Made by a program: the position numbers and the translations under genes. Shown piece after piece: positions 1-5,954 of a DNA stretch of 9,984 nt (the stretch's first letter is position 1; each line of letters opens with the position of its first letter). A model generated the notes under the pieces. The model ran no database searches. It was not told where the DNA came from and saw nothing but the letters and a program-made list of their open reading frames with translations. Source of the stretch: an uncultured bacterium (GTDB lineage: Bacteria > Bacillota > Clostridia > Oscillospirales > Oscillospiraceae); NCBI GenBank assembly GCA_905214155.1, contig CAJMLC010000064.1, positions 1 through 9,984 of the forward strand, read 5' to 3'.

Positions 1-305
1 TCATCGCCCGCCCGCGCCCCTGCTGGCTGGACAGCAGCGTGCGGCTGCTCATCGCTGACCCCACAGACTATTCGTTCCCATCGGGTCATACCCTGTCCTC
101 GGTCATCGGCGCGACGATTTTGACGAAAACGGACCGCCGCTTCGGCTATGCGGCCATCCCGCTCGCGGCGCTCATCGCCTTTTCGCGGCTGTATCTCTAT
201 GCCCATTTTCCCAGCGATGTGCTTGCCGCGGCGGTGCTGGGTGTTATGATCGGCGAGCTGGCCTTTTATGCTGACCGAAGGTGGACGGAGCGCAGAGGGA
301 CATAA
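1..305 (+). CDS. PAP2-family phosphatase, C-terminal part (5' end outside window)
   Basis: The reading frame is open from position 3 and ends at TAA 303-305, so about 100 C-terminal residues are present and the start lies upstream. All three parts of the PAP2 phosphatase signature are recognisable: the end of motif 1 (ARPRP), motif 2 (PSGHT, about residues 26-30 of the fragment), and motif 3 (SRLYLYAHFPSD, matching SRxxxxxHxxxD with the catalytic His and its Asp). Hydrophobic stretches between and after the motifs fit a membrane protein with the active site at the membrane face. Family members dephosphorylate lipid phosphates such as undecaprenyl pyrophosphate or phosphatidic acid; the substrate cannot be told from this fragment. 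The internal GTG at 39 is not the true start, because motif 1 lies before it in the same frame. The gene converges on the minus-strand operon that ends at 399. Confidence 0.93.
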   Translation, partial: IARPRPCWLDSSVRLLIADPTDYSFPSGHTLSSVIGATILTKTDRRFGYAAIPLAALIAFSRLYLYAHFPSDVLAAAVLGVMIGELAFYADRRWTERRGT

Positions 306-341
306 GGCGTTTCCTGCCATCTCATTCTTTGAAATAAATCC

Positions 342-393
342 TCAAAAAGACACACAAGCCGGAGGCTCCCATAACGAGGGAGCTTCCGGCTTG
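342..393 (-). terminator. Rho-independent terminator of the transporter operon
   Basis: A 16-bp stem (355-370 with 378-393, one G-T wobble) closes a 7-base loop. On the minus strand it is followed by a short T-rich run (342-350). It begins 6 bases past the stop codon of the 453-residue protein gene, so it should end the minus-strand operon. No T run follows on the plus strand, so it is unlikely to serve the convergent PAP2 gene well. Confidence 0.85.
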
Positions 394-398
394 CGCGT

Positions 399-1760
399 TC
401 AATTCAGATGCTCCAGCGCCGCCGCGACGGATACTTGCAGACTTGCCTCGACCTCCAGCATCGAAACGGGCTGCTCCAAAAGCTCTGCCGTGGAAACGGG
501 AAAGCGGCCGCCTTCACGGCTGCGCAGCAGATAGATCAGCCCAAGGGTCATCGCGTTGCGCTTCGCCTCGATGATCGCGGCCTCCTCCTCATAGCCGCCC
601 GTCTCGCGCAGGGCGCGCACCAGTCCGCGGCGCATCTCAGCGAGATAGGTGGGCTGATAAAAGCCGCCGAACACCGTGAAGTCGCGGAGGAAATGCGCCT
701 CCAGAAAGCAGAGGAACAGGCCCGGCAGCAGCGACCCGTCCCGCAGCCCTTCCGTCAGCGCCTGCGGCGTGAGAGGGACGGTCACAGCCTCTCCCAGCGA
801 GTTTTGACCCGCCAGCGCCGCCGCGCCCACGCTCTCGCGCAGCCGCAGAGAAAACAGCGCCGCGCGGCGGTCGAGTCCCCAGAAAAAGTGCGTGCCGCCG
901 GTGTTTCCCGTCCAGCAGCCGGAAACGCCGTCCAGCTCCCGCAGAAGCGATGCGCGCAGCTCCTGCCGGAACAGCACTTGGCAGGTGAGCGCGGCTTCCG
1001 TCCGAAAATCTCTTTCCAGCAGACGGGCGGTGAGCGTCTCCATCGGCATCCAGAGGTACTGCGGCGCGCGATCGGTGAAGTACCGCTGTGAGAGCATGGC
1101 GTTGATGACCGTGGTCTGCTCCCGCAGCGTGCCGCAGCGCTGCACACGGTCGGAGAGCAGGACCTCGCGGCAGAAGCGCTCCAGCGCGTCGGCTGTGCGA
1201 AGCGAGCAGGAGCCGCGCCGCGTCTCCTGCCGCAGGCGGTTCAGCGCATTGTCTACCATGTCCGGAGAGATGCCCTCCACGGCGGCCACGCAGGCGTGGC
1301 GCAGCTTGAACGGATAAAACGGCAGCCGCAGGCAGCCTCCCGGCGCGGTGCAGTCGTAGACCAGCATACCCCTCGGGTAGACGTTATTGTCCAGCCTCGG
1401 GTTGGCACAGGACAGAAACGGAACGACCGCCCCGGTCTCGCCCTGCGTCCGCAGCCACCGGTCGCAGAGGATCGTGTCCTGCACGGTCATGTACTCGAAC
1501 GCGGGATGATGGTGGTTGGCGGTGGACAGGCAGCGGCGGCGCCGGAGAACATCCGCACATTCCCCGGCGGTCTCCGCGCCGAAAAAGGGCGTGAAGTAGT
1601 CCCGTACCTCATCCAGCAGCTCCTCTGAGGGAAGAATGTCCGGCAGAGGCTGGTGACGGAGCTGCCCGAGATAGGTAAGCAGCGTTTCGCCGCCATGCCG
1701 CCGCAGCAGCTCCGCGGCTGCCGGATAATTTTCAGCAAGTGCCGTCATTTGCTCCGTCAT
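399..1760 (-). CDS. Conserved-looking protein of unknown function, last gene of the transporter operon
   Basis: A 453-residue protein whose family I do not recognise. It has no signal peptide and no clear membrane segments, so it is probably cytoplasmic. The most motif-like part is residues 75-160: a histidine cluster NHHH (about 82-85), a segment VVPFLSCANPRLDNN, then YPRGMLVYD, then LPFYPFKLRH. Such dense conserved-looking His, Asp, Cys and Arg residues suggest an enzyme, possibly metal-binding; that is inference. A second such patch is GGFYQPTYLAEM near residue 375. The first ATG has a GGAGG about 9 bases upstream and is preferred over the ATG four codons later. The gene overlaps the end of the MATE gene by 29 bp, implying translational coupling, and a strong terminator follows at once. 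Co-transcription with two transporters suggests it makes, alters or senses what they move. Confidence 0.85.
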   Translation of the reverse strand: MTEQMTALAENYPAAAELLRRHGGETLLTYLGQLRHQPLPDILPSEELLDEVRDYFTPFFGAETAGECADVLRRRRCLSTANHHHPAFEYMTVQDTILCDRWLRTQGETGAVVPFLSCANPRLDNNVYPRGMLVYDCTAPGGCLRLPFYPFKLRHACVAAVEGISPDMVDNALNRLRQETRRGSCSLRTADALERFCREVLLSDRVQRCGTLREQTTVINAMLSQRYFTDRAPQYLWMPMETLTARLLERDFRTEAALTCQVLFRQELRASLLRELDGVSGCWTGNTGGTHFFWGLDRRAALFSLRLRESVGAAALAGQNSLGEAVTVPLTPQALTEGLRDGSLLPGLFLCFLEAHFLRDFTVFGGFYQPTYLAEMRRGLVRALRETGGYEEEAAIIEAKRNAMTLGLIYLLRSREGGRFPVSTAELLEQPVSMLEVEASLQVSVAAALEHLN

Positions 1761-3513
1761 TCTCTGCCGCCTCCAGTCGGATCGAAAGCACCGTGTTGTT
1801 CATGTTCATGATGCGCGTATAGGTCTTCTGATCGGTGAGCCGCTCGAGCAGACGGATGTTGTTCATTTGAAGGATGTCCTCATCGTCCACGAACGCCAGC
1901 GGGTCGAAGGGTGCGCCGTCGTCGCGGATACGGACGATCAGGCTGCCCTCCTCCAAAAGAAGGCAAATGTCGATCATGCTCACATGCTCGTTGTGGTTGA
2001 TGATGTTGAGGGCGGCCTCCTCAAAGGCGATGGCCAGCAGGACGCCCTTGTTGCGGGGGATGCCGTTCTGTTGGCAGAACAAGTCAATCTCCCGGTGGAT
2101 GTCCGCGACGTTTTCCGCCCTTCCCGTGATGGAAAAGGAGTGGCAGCTCCGGTCGGCCTGATCCTCCAGCCCGAGGAGGGCGACGTTCCCACAGGTCCGC
2201 TTTTCCCGGAGCAGCGTGACCGCGGGGGACAGCAGCTCCACCAGCAGGCACCAGACGGCCACGGCGGGGACGCTGCGCCAATGGAGCCGCGAAATGGCCG
2301 CCACGCAGAGCAGCAGAAGCAGTATTTTGAGCACCACGTTCTGCAGCGTCAGCAAAAGCACGGACAGGCGCTGCCGCTGGACGCTGGGATAGAGCCTGGC
2401 GAGCAGGTCGTTGAGCCAAAGGAAAGGCAGACTGAGCAGCATGATGCGGAGCGAGAGCACGGTGTCCGGCTCTGCGGCGATGCCGTAGGAGTTGAGAAAC
2501 GGCGCGGAGAAGCAGGACAGTCCCGCCATGAGCGCCGCGACGAGCGCATAGGTATACTTGGACAAAAGGGAGAGCATCTTCCGCAGCCCGTAGAAGTCGC
2601 GTTCGCCGTAGAGCATACTGCCCAGCGTGGAGATCGTCTGCAGCGCGCCGCCCGCCAGAATGCGCAGGATGAAGCGAAGCTGGCTGTACACCGCGTAGAG
2701 CGCCACGCCGATGTTGCCCACGAAGTACATCAAAAGCAGGTTCACCGTCAGGCCGGAGAAGATGCGTGAGGCCTTGTCTGTGGCAAAGGAGGAGCAGGAC
2801 GAGGCCAGCTCCCGCCCGGTCTCGCGCAGGTCGTCGGCGCGCAGGACAAAGCGGAAGGTGCGCTTTTTGGACAGCAGGTAGGGAAGCACCACCAGAATAC
2901 CCGCCGCGTTGCCGAGCAGGGAAGCCGCGGCCGCGCCGGCGACGCCCGTGCGCAGATACTTCATAAAGACGACGTCCAGCACGATGTTCACTCCGTTGGC
3001 GGCAACGACCGAGCCCATGGCCAGCTTGGAGCGATCGTCCAGAATGGCGAAGCTGGAGAGAACGAGATTGACGCCGACAAAGGGCGACGAGAGCAGGGTG
3101 AAGAAGGCGTAGCGCGCCACATCGTTCGCGATCGCGCCGTTGTTGGACAGGACGCCGCTGAAAAAGCCGCAGAACGGCAGCAGGCACCAGCAGAGAAGCC
3201 CGCCCGCGAGCGTCAGAAGAAGAGACAGGGTGAAGACCCCGTTGGCCTGCCGGAGCCTTCGCTTGCCCAGCAGGATGCCCGCGGCGACCGGCCCGCCGGA
3301 GGAGAGGACGAAGCCGAATAGCTCCGCCACATCCACAAAGCTGTCGCAAAGGCCCGCGGCAGCGACGGCATCGGCGCCCAAAAGGGCGCCGATGAGCATA
3401 AAGTCCACAACGGAGACCAGATAGGCGGAGGCGGTCACCACCGTGCCGACGCCGAAAAACTCCCGCGTCTTGCTGCGTATGATGGCCTCGTTCCGCAAGT
3501 ATTCATATCCCAT
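1732..3513 (-). CDS. MATE-family transporter with C-terminal GHKL (anti-sigma-kinase-like) ATP-binding domain
   Basis: Residues about 10-440 (counting from the ATG at 3513) form the many hydrophobic helices of a MATE/flippase-type transporter, with small-residue-rich N-half motifs (FMLIGALLGADAVAAAGL; SSGGPVAAGILLGKRR) typical of MATE proteins. MATE proteins usually export drugs or metabolites using a Na+ or H+ gradient, or flip lipid-linked precursors. Residues about 457-585 form a cytoplasmic domain resembling RsbW/SpoIIAB-type GHKL ATPases: N-box EEAALNIINHN, G1-like RDDGAPFDP, then a C-terminal LLERLTDQKTYTR...NTVLSI segment. The glycine-rich G2 region, normally GxGL, reads MNNIRLL here, so ATP binding or kinase activity may be altered. 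A GTG 13 codons upstream (3550-3552) is possible, but the ATG at 3513 has AAAGGCGG 8 bases upstream and follows non-family-like residues, so I chose it. It overlaps the next gene by 29 bp. Confidence 0.88.
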   Translation of the reverse strand: MGYEYLRNEAIIRSKTREFFGVGTVVTASAYLVSVVDFMLIGALLGADAVAAAGLCDSFVDVAELFGFVLSSGGPVAAGILLGKRRLRQANGVFTLSLLLTLAGGLLCWCLLPFCGFFSGVLSNNGAIANDVARYAFFTLLSSPFVGVNLVLSSFAILDDRSKLAMGSVVAANGVNIVLDVVFMKYLRTGVAGAAAASLLGNAAGILVVLPYLLSKKRTFRFVLRADDLRETGRELASSCSSFATDKASRIFSGLTVNLLLMYFVGNIGVALYAVYSQLRFILRILAGGALQTISTLGSMLYGERDFYGLRKMLSLLSKYTYALVAALMAGLSCFSAPFLNSYGIAAEPDTVLSLRIMLLSLPFLWLNDLLARLYPSVQRQRLSVLLLTLQNVVLKILLLLLCVAAISRLHWRSVPAVAVWCLLVELLSPAVTLLREKRTCGNVALLGLEDQADRSCHSFSITGRAENVADIHREIDLFCQQNGIPRNKGVLLAIAFEEAALNIINHNEHVSMIDICLLLEEGSLIVRIRDDGAPFDPLAFVDDEDILQMNNIRLLERLTDQKTYTRIMNMNNTVLSIRLEAAENDGANDGTC

Positions 3514-3544
3514 TTTGTTTTCCGCCTTTCGCGCTTCGGGACGG

Positions 3545-3562
3545 CCGCGCACCGGTGCGCGG
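3545..3562. repeat. Perfect 18-bp palindrome between the two transporter genes
   Basis: The sequence CCGCGCACCGGTGCGCGG reads identically on both strands. It lies in the 51-bp gap between the symporter stop codon (3565) and the chosen MATE start (3513), flanked by an outer 5-bp complement (cggga 3537-3541, tcccg 3568-3572). In mRNA it could form a GC-rich hairpin acting as an intercistronic stability element or limiting translation of the MATE gene. No T run follows, so it is not a terminator. Confidence 0.55.
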
Positions 3563-3564
3563 AC

Positions 3565-5154
3565 CTATCCCGGATCTCTGAGACATTCGGTATCCAGCAT
3601 TCCCAGCTGGCCGGCGACGGTCGTGACCTCGACCTGCAGGCAGGTCAGGTTGGATGCCGTCGCGATAAAGTCGATCATGGAATTGATCGCGACAGCCAGA
3701 GCGAGGGCCTCGCCGGGGATGCCGAGCTGGGTGAACATGACCGTGTAGCAGGTCAGCGCGCCGCCGGGGATGGGCGGCATCGCCAGCGACAAAAGCCCGG
3801 TCACAACGATCATCGTGAGGAGCCACGCAGGCGTGATGGCCGTGCCGAAATTTTCCGCCATGCACAGGCAGGTCGCCACAAAAGCGACCGCAACGCTGGG
3901 CATATAGAGGACCTGTTCCAGGGGCACGGCGAAATGCGCGAGCATCGGCGGGATACCCAGCTTCTTCTCGCAGGTCTCTAAATTGGTGGCGAACGCCGCG
4001 GAGGACGACGCCGTGGTGAGACCGATGAGGAAGGTCGGCAGCAGCTTTTGCACAAGCAGCCGGAAACTCACCCGGCGCCGCGCGGCAAGGATGCCGATGA
4101 ATACGAGACACATCAGCGGGCAAAGTGCATAGGTGATGACGATGGCCTTGAGGATGCCCGAGAGCTCGGAGCCGAAGTCGGAGCCCAGCAGAGCGAACAG
4201 GCTGAAAAATACGAAAAGCGGGATCAGGTCGCCGATGGCCTCCATGAGGAACTGGACCACCTCGTTCGTCTGCTCAATGAACGCGCGGACGGCGGCGGCA
4301 CGGTCGCCCAGGATCAGCAGGGCGATGCCGACGGCGGCGCCCAAAAAGATGATCTGCAGCGTGTTACCGTTCAGGAACGGAGAGATGATATCCGAGGGAA
4401 CGATATCCAAAATGATCTGATAGATGGTCGAGAATCCGCTCAGCGCCGCGCCGCCCGAGGACAGCTCCAGCGGGAAAAGCCATAAAAGGCAGACGGTCGC
4501 TCCCGCGCTGACGAGGAAGCTCAGCGCCGCAATGCGGCCGATCACTTTCTTCCCGATCCTTCCCATCATGGTCATATCGCCGATGTTGAAAATGCCCCAG
4601 CAGATCGCCAGGAAGATCATCGGCGAGGAGATGGTGCGCAGCAGGTTTAGGATCAGCGTAAAGAGCGGGTCGGTCACGGCCCGGACGCCCGCCTGCGCGC
4701 TCGCGGGAAGCAGGCGCTGCAGCAGCCCGAGGACGACCGCCGACACGATGGCGAGCAGGAGCTTCTGCATCTGCCCCAGCTTCCGCTTTCTGGGCGGCTC
4801 GACGGTCAGACAGTTTTCACCGTTTTGATAGCTCTGCGTCAGCGTAAGGCCCGCCTGCGCCAGCAGGCGGCTGGAGAGCAAGCAGTTTTTCAGCACGTCG
4901 TCGGCCCGGAGCTCCCTGCCCTCGACACGGATCTCGATCCGCTGCCTGCCCAGACGCTTTTTCGCGCAGAAGGTGACCGGCGCGCCGGGGAGCGCGGAGG
5001 ACCAGCCCTCCAGGATCTCCTCCAGTGAGAGGCGAAGCCGCAGGATATCCTTTCGGTCCGCCTCCGCCTCCGTCAGAGAATCCGCGAACTCCTGCGAAAG
5101 AAGATCCACGGTCTCCGGCGACAGCCGATAGCCTTTCTTTTTCGATGTCAGCAT
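3565..5154 (-). CDS. SDF-family (dicarboxylate/amino acid:cation) symporter with N-terminal degenerate GHKL-like domain
   Basis: About residues 130-518 are a secondary transporter of the SDF/DAACS family (GltP/DctA/SstT type), normally importing dicarboxylates or amino acids with Na+ or H+. Visible landmarks are the serine-rich hairpin TTASSSAAFATN (about 380-391), the helix around LEQVLYMPSVAVAF, and the second hairpin LAMPPIPGGAL. The cation-binding NMDGT motif is replaced by YMPSV, and the usual substrate-binding Asp/Arg/Asn of the last helix are mostly replaced (IDFIATASNLTC), so substrate and coupling are probably unusual. Residues about 10-120 are soluble and follow the order of an RsbW-like GHKL domain: a helix LRLSLEEILEGW in place of the N-box, a strand IEIRVEGREL in place of G1, and SSRLLAQAGLTLTQSYQNGENCLTV at the end. 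The N-box Asn and G1 Asp are missing. Two ATGs are close together; GGAGG lies 8 bases before the one at 5154 but only 2 before the one at 5160, so 5154 is preferred. Confidence 0.9.
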   Translation of the reverse strand: MLTSKKKGYRLSPETVDLLSQEFADSLTEAEADRKDILRLRLSLEEILEGWSSALPGAPVTFCAKKRLGRQRIEIRVEGRELRADDVLKNCLLSSRLLAQAGLTLTQSYQNGENCLTVEPPRKRKLGQMQKLLLAIVSAVVLGLLQRLLPASAQAGVRAVTDPLFTLILNLLRTISSPMIFLAICWGIFNIGDMTMMGRIGKKVIGRIAALSFLVSAGATVCLLWLFPLELSSGGAALSGFSTIYQIILDIVPSDIISPFLNGNTLQIIFLGAAVGIALLILGDRAAAVRAFIEQTNEVVQFLMEAIGDLIPLFVFFSLFALLGSDFGSELSGILKAIVITYALCPLMCLVFIGILAARRRVSFRLLVQKLLPTFLIGLTTASSSAAFATNLETCEKKLGIPPMLAHFAVPLEQVLYMPSVAVAFVATCLCMAENFGTAITPAWLLTMIVVTGLLSLAMPPIPGGALTCYTVMFTQLGIPGEALALAVAINSMIDFIATASNLTCLQVEVTTVAGQLGMLDTECLRDPG

Positions 5155-5208
5155 ACTCATTTCCTCCCGCTCATCCGTTCTTTTTCCGCTGCGCTCCCGA
5201 ACGAACGC

Positions 5209-5427
5209 TCACTCGATGCGAAGAATGTCGGAAAAGCCCGTGACCTCAAACACCTCCATCACGGCCTCATTCACGTTTTGAAGCACCATTTCCCCTTGCT
5301 GATTCATGAGCTTCTGCATCGCAAGCAGCACGCGAAGGCCCGCGGAGGAGATATACTCCAGCTTCTCCACGTCAAATACCAGACGTGTAATGCCGCCGCG
5401 GAGCTCCTCCGGCCTCGGTGTGGTCAT
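5209..5427 (-). CDS. Short STAS-domain protein (SpoIIAA/RsbV-like anti-sigma factor antagonist), N-terminally shortened
   Basis: A 72-residue protein matching the core and end of a SpoIIAA/RsbV-type STAS domain: LVFDVEKLEYISSAGLRVLL followed by NVNEAVMEVFEVTGFSDIL. In this family the serine in the ISSAG loop is phosphorylated by a GHKL kinase (SpoIIAB/RsbW type), which switches partner binding. Relatives of this type are about 99-110 residues; the first two beta-strands (usually ending near a GRLDT motif) are absent. I looked upstream in all three minus-strand frames and found no missing piece; the same frame is closed by the preceding gene's TAG at 5491. The ATG at 5427 has GGAGGGG about 6 bases upstream, better than the ATG at 5442. 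Its position between the helical protein and two transporters carrying GHKL-like domains suggests it is their binding partner. Whether the shortened domain folds is uncertain. Confidence 0.85.
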   Translation of the reverse strand: MTTPRPEELRGGITRLVFDVEKLEYISSAGLRVLLAMQKLMNQQGEMVLQNVNEAVMEVFEVTGFSDILRIE

Positions 5428-5490
5428 CGTGCCCCTCCGCATAAAGATCTTCCGTTGCCGCCGGCCGCGGCAGACCGGGCCGGCCGGAGA

Positions 5491-5772
5491 CTATGGCTTG
5501 TCCTTCTGCCGCTCCGCCTTCCGCTCGAGCAGCATTTGATCCGTTTTCTGCCGCAGAAGCAGCAGCATATCCAGCTGCTCGGCGTTGAGGTCCAGCCCCC
5601 GCTCCCGGAACAGCAACAGGAGCTTTTCGCGGTACTCGCTCTCCCGCAGCGTCGGATATTGCTTTGCCAGCTCGTTGAGCTTTTGCCGCAGCTCCTCGTT
5701 GGTGTCCGCTTCCCAGTTGAATTTGGCAGTCTCCGCAAAGGAGAGCTTTTTCTTCTTCCAAGGCCAGTTCAT
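5491..5772 (-). CDS. Small charged helical protein of unknown function, first gene of the transporter operon
   Basis: A 93-residue protein I do not recognise. It starts with a short aromatic/basic patch (MNWPWKKKK), followed by an almost continuous charged helical stretch rich in Leu, Glu, Lys and Gln (ELRQKLNELAKQYP through LLLLRQKTDQMLLERKAERQ), suggesting helical bundles or a coiled coil. There is no signal peptide or membrane span. The frame is open further upstream to 5868, but that extension is Arg-rich, lacks family-like character and covers the promoter. The ATG at 5772 has AAAGGA 8 bases upstream, so it is the preferred start. The STAS gene begins 63 bp downstream of its stop. The Trp/Lys patch could contact membranes; this is speculative. 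Confidence 0.75.
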   Translation of the reverse strand: MNWPWKKKKLSFAETAKFNWEADTNEELRQKLNELAKQYPTLRESEYREKLLLLFRERGLDLNAEQLDMLLLLRQKTDQMLLERKAERQKDKP

Positions 5773-5837
5773 AGAAATTGTCCTTTCCGCGTCCCTGCGC
5801 TGTCGCCGGCGGACGGCATTCTTCCTTTTCCGGAGAC

Positions 5838-5868
5838 AGCATAGCACAGCCGCGCTCCGCCGGAGCAA
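5838..5868 (-). promoter_or_regulatory. Candidate promoter of the transporter operon, long spacer
   Basis: On the minus strand there is an extended -10 (TGC before TATGCT, hexamer at 5838-5843) and a -35-like TTGCTC (5863-5868), separated by 19 bp instead of 17. Transcription would start near 5830, about 60 bases before the ATG at 5772. A long spacer is typical of promoters needing an activator, such as the Agr P2/P3 promoters. A 9-bp direct repeat lies just upstream. Confidence 0.5.
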
Positions 5869-5876
5869 AAATGCCG

Positions 5877-5906
5877 GAATTGGTCGTTTTGCCTCCCGAA
5901 TTGGTC
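5877..5906 (-). promoter_or_regulatory. Direct repeat, probable LytTR-type response-regulator binding site
   Basis: The 9-mer GACCAATTC (minus strand) occurs twice, at 5898-5906 and 5877-5885, separated by 12 bp, giving a 21-bp period or two helical turns. LytTR regulators (AgrA, VirR, ComE) bind pairs of 9-bp direct repeats with 12-13 bp between them, just upstream of a weak -35. The core ACCAATTC also resembles the VirR box (CCCAGTT...). A LytTR regulator is encoded about 1.3 kb upstream at 7229-7957. Binding by that regulator is inference. Confidence 0.6.
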
Positions 5907-5912
5907 ACGGGC

Positions 5913-5942
5913 AAAAAAGAAAACCGCCCTCGGGAGGTTTTC
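5913..5942 (-). terminator. Rho-independent terminator after the histidine kinase gene
   Basis: A stem of 7 bp (5919-5925 with 5936-5942) encloses a CCC/GGG-rich inner part. On the minus strand it is followed by a T-rich tract complementary to 5913-5918. It lies 13 bases past the kinase stop codon, and separates the regulator-kinase operon from the transporter operon. Confidence 0.8.
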
Positions 5943-5954
5943 CGGATTCCGTAT

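Noticed and set aside
1867..2769. Long plus-strand open frame opposite the MATE gene
   Set aside because: It is a shadow of the GC-rich coding sequence: no recognisable domain, while the minus strand encodes a clear MATE-GHKL protein.
2084..3349. 421-residue minus-strand frame inside the MATE gene
   Set aside because: It is Arg/Ala/Gly-rich frame-shifted sequence without family features, overlapping the real gene.
3514..3552. GTG start extending the MATE protein by 13 residues
   Set aside because: It lies within the palindrome with a weak, distant ribosome binding site; the ATG at 3513 is better placed.
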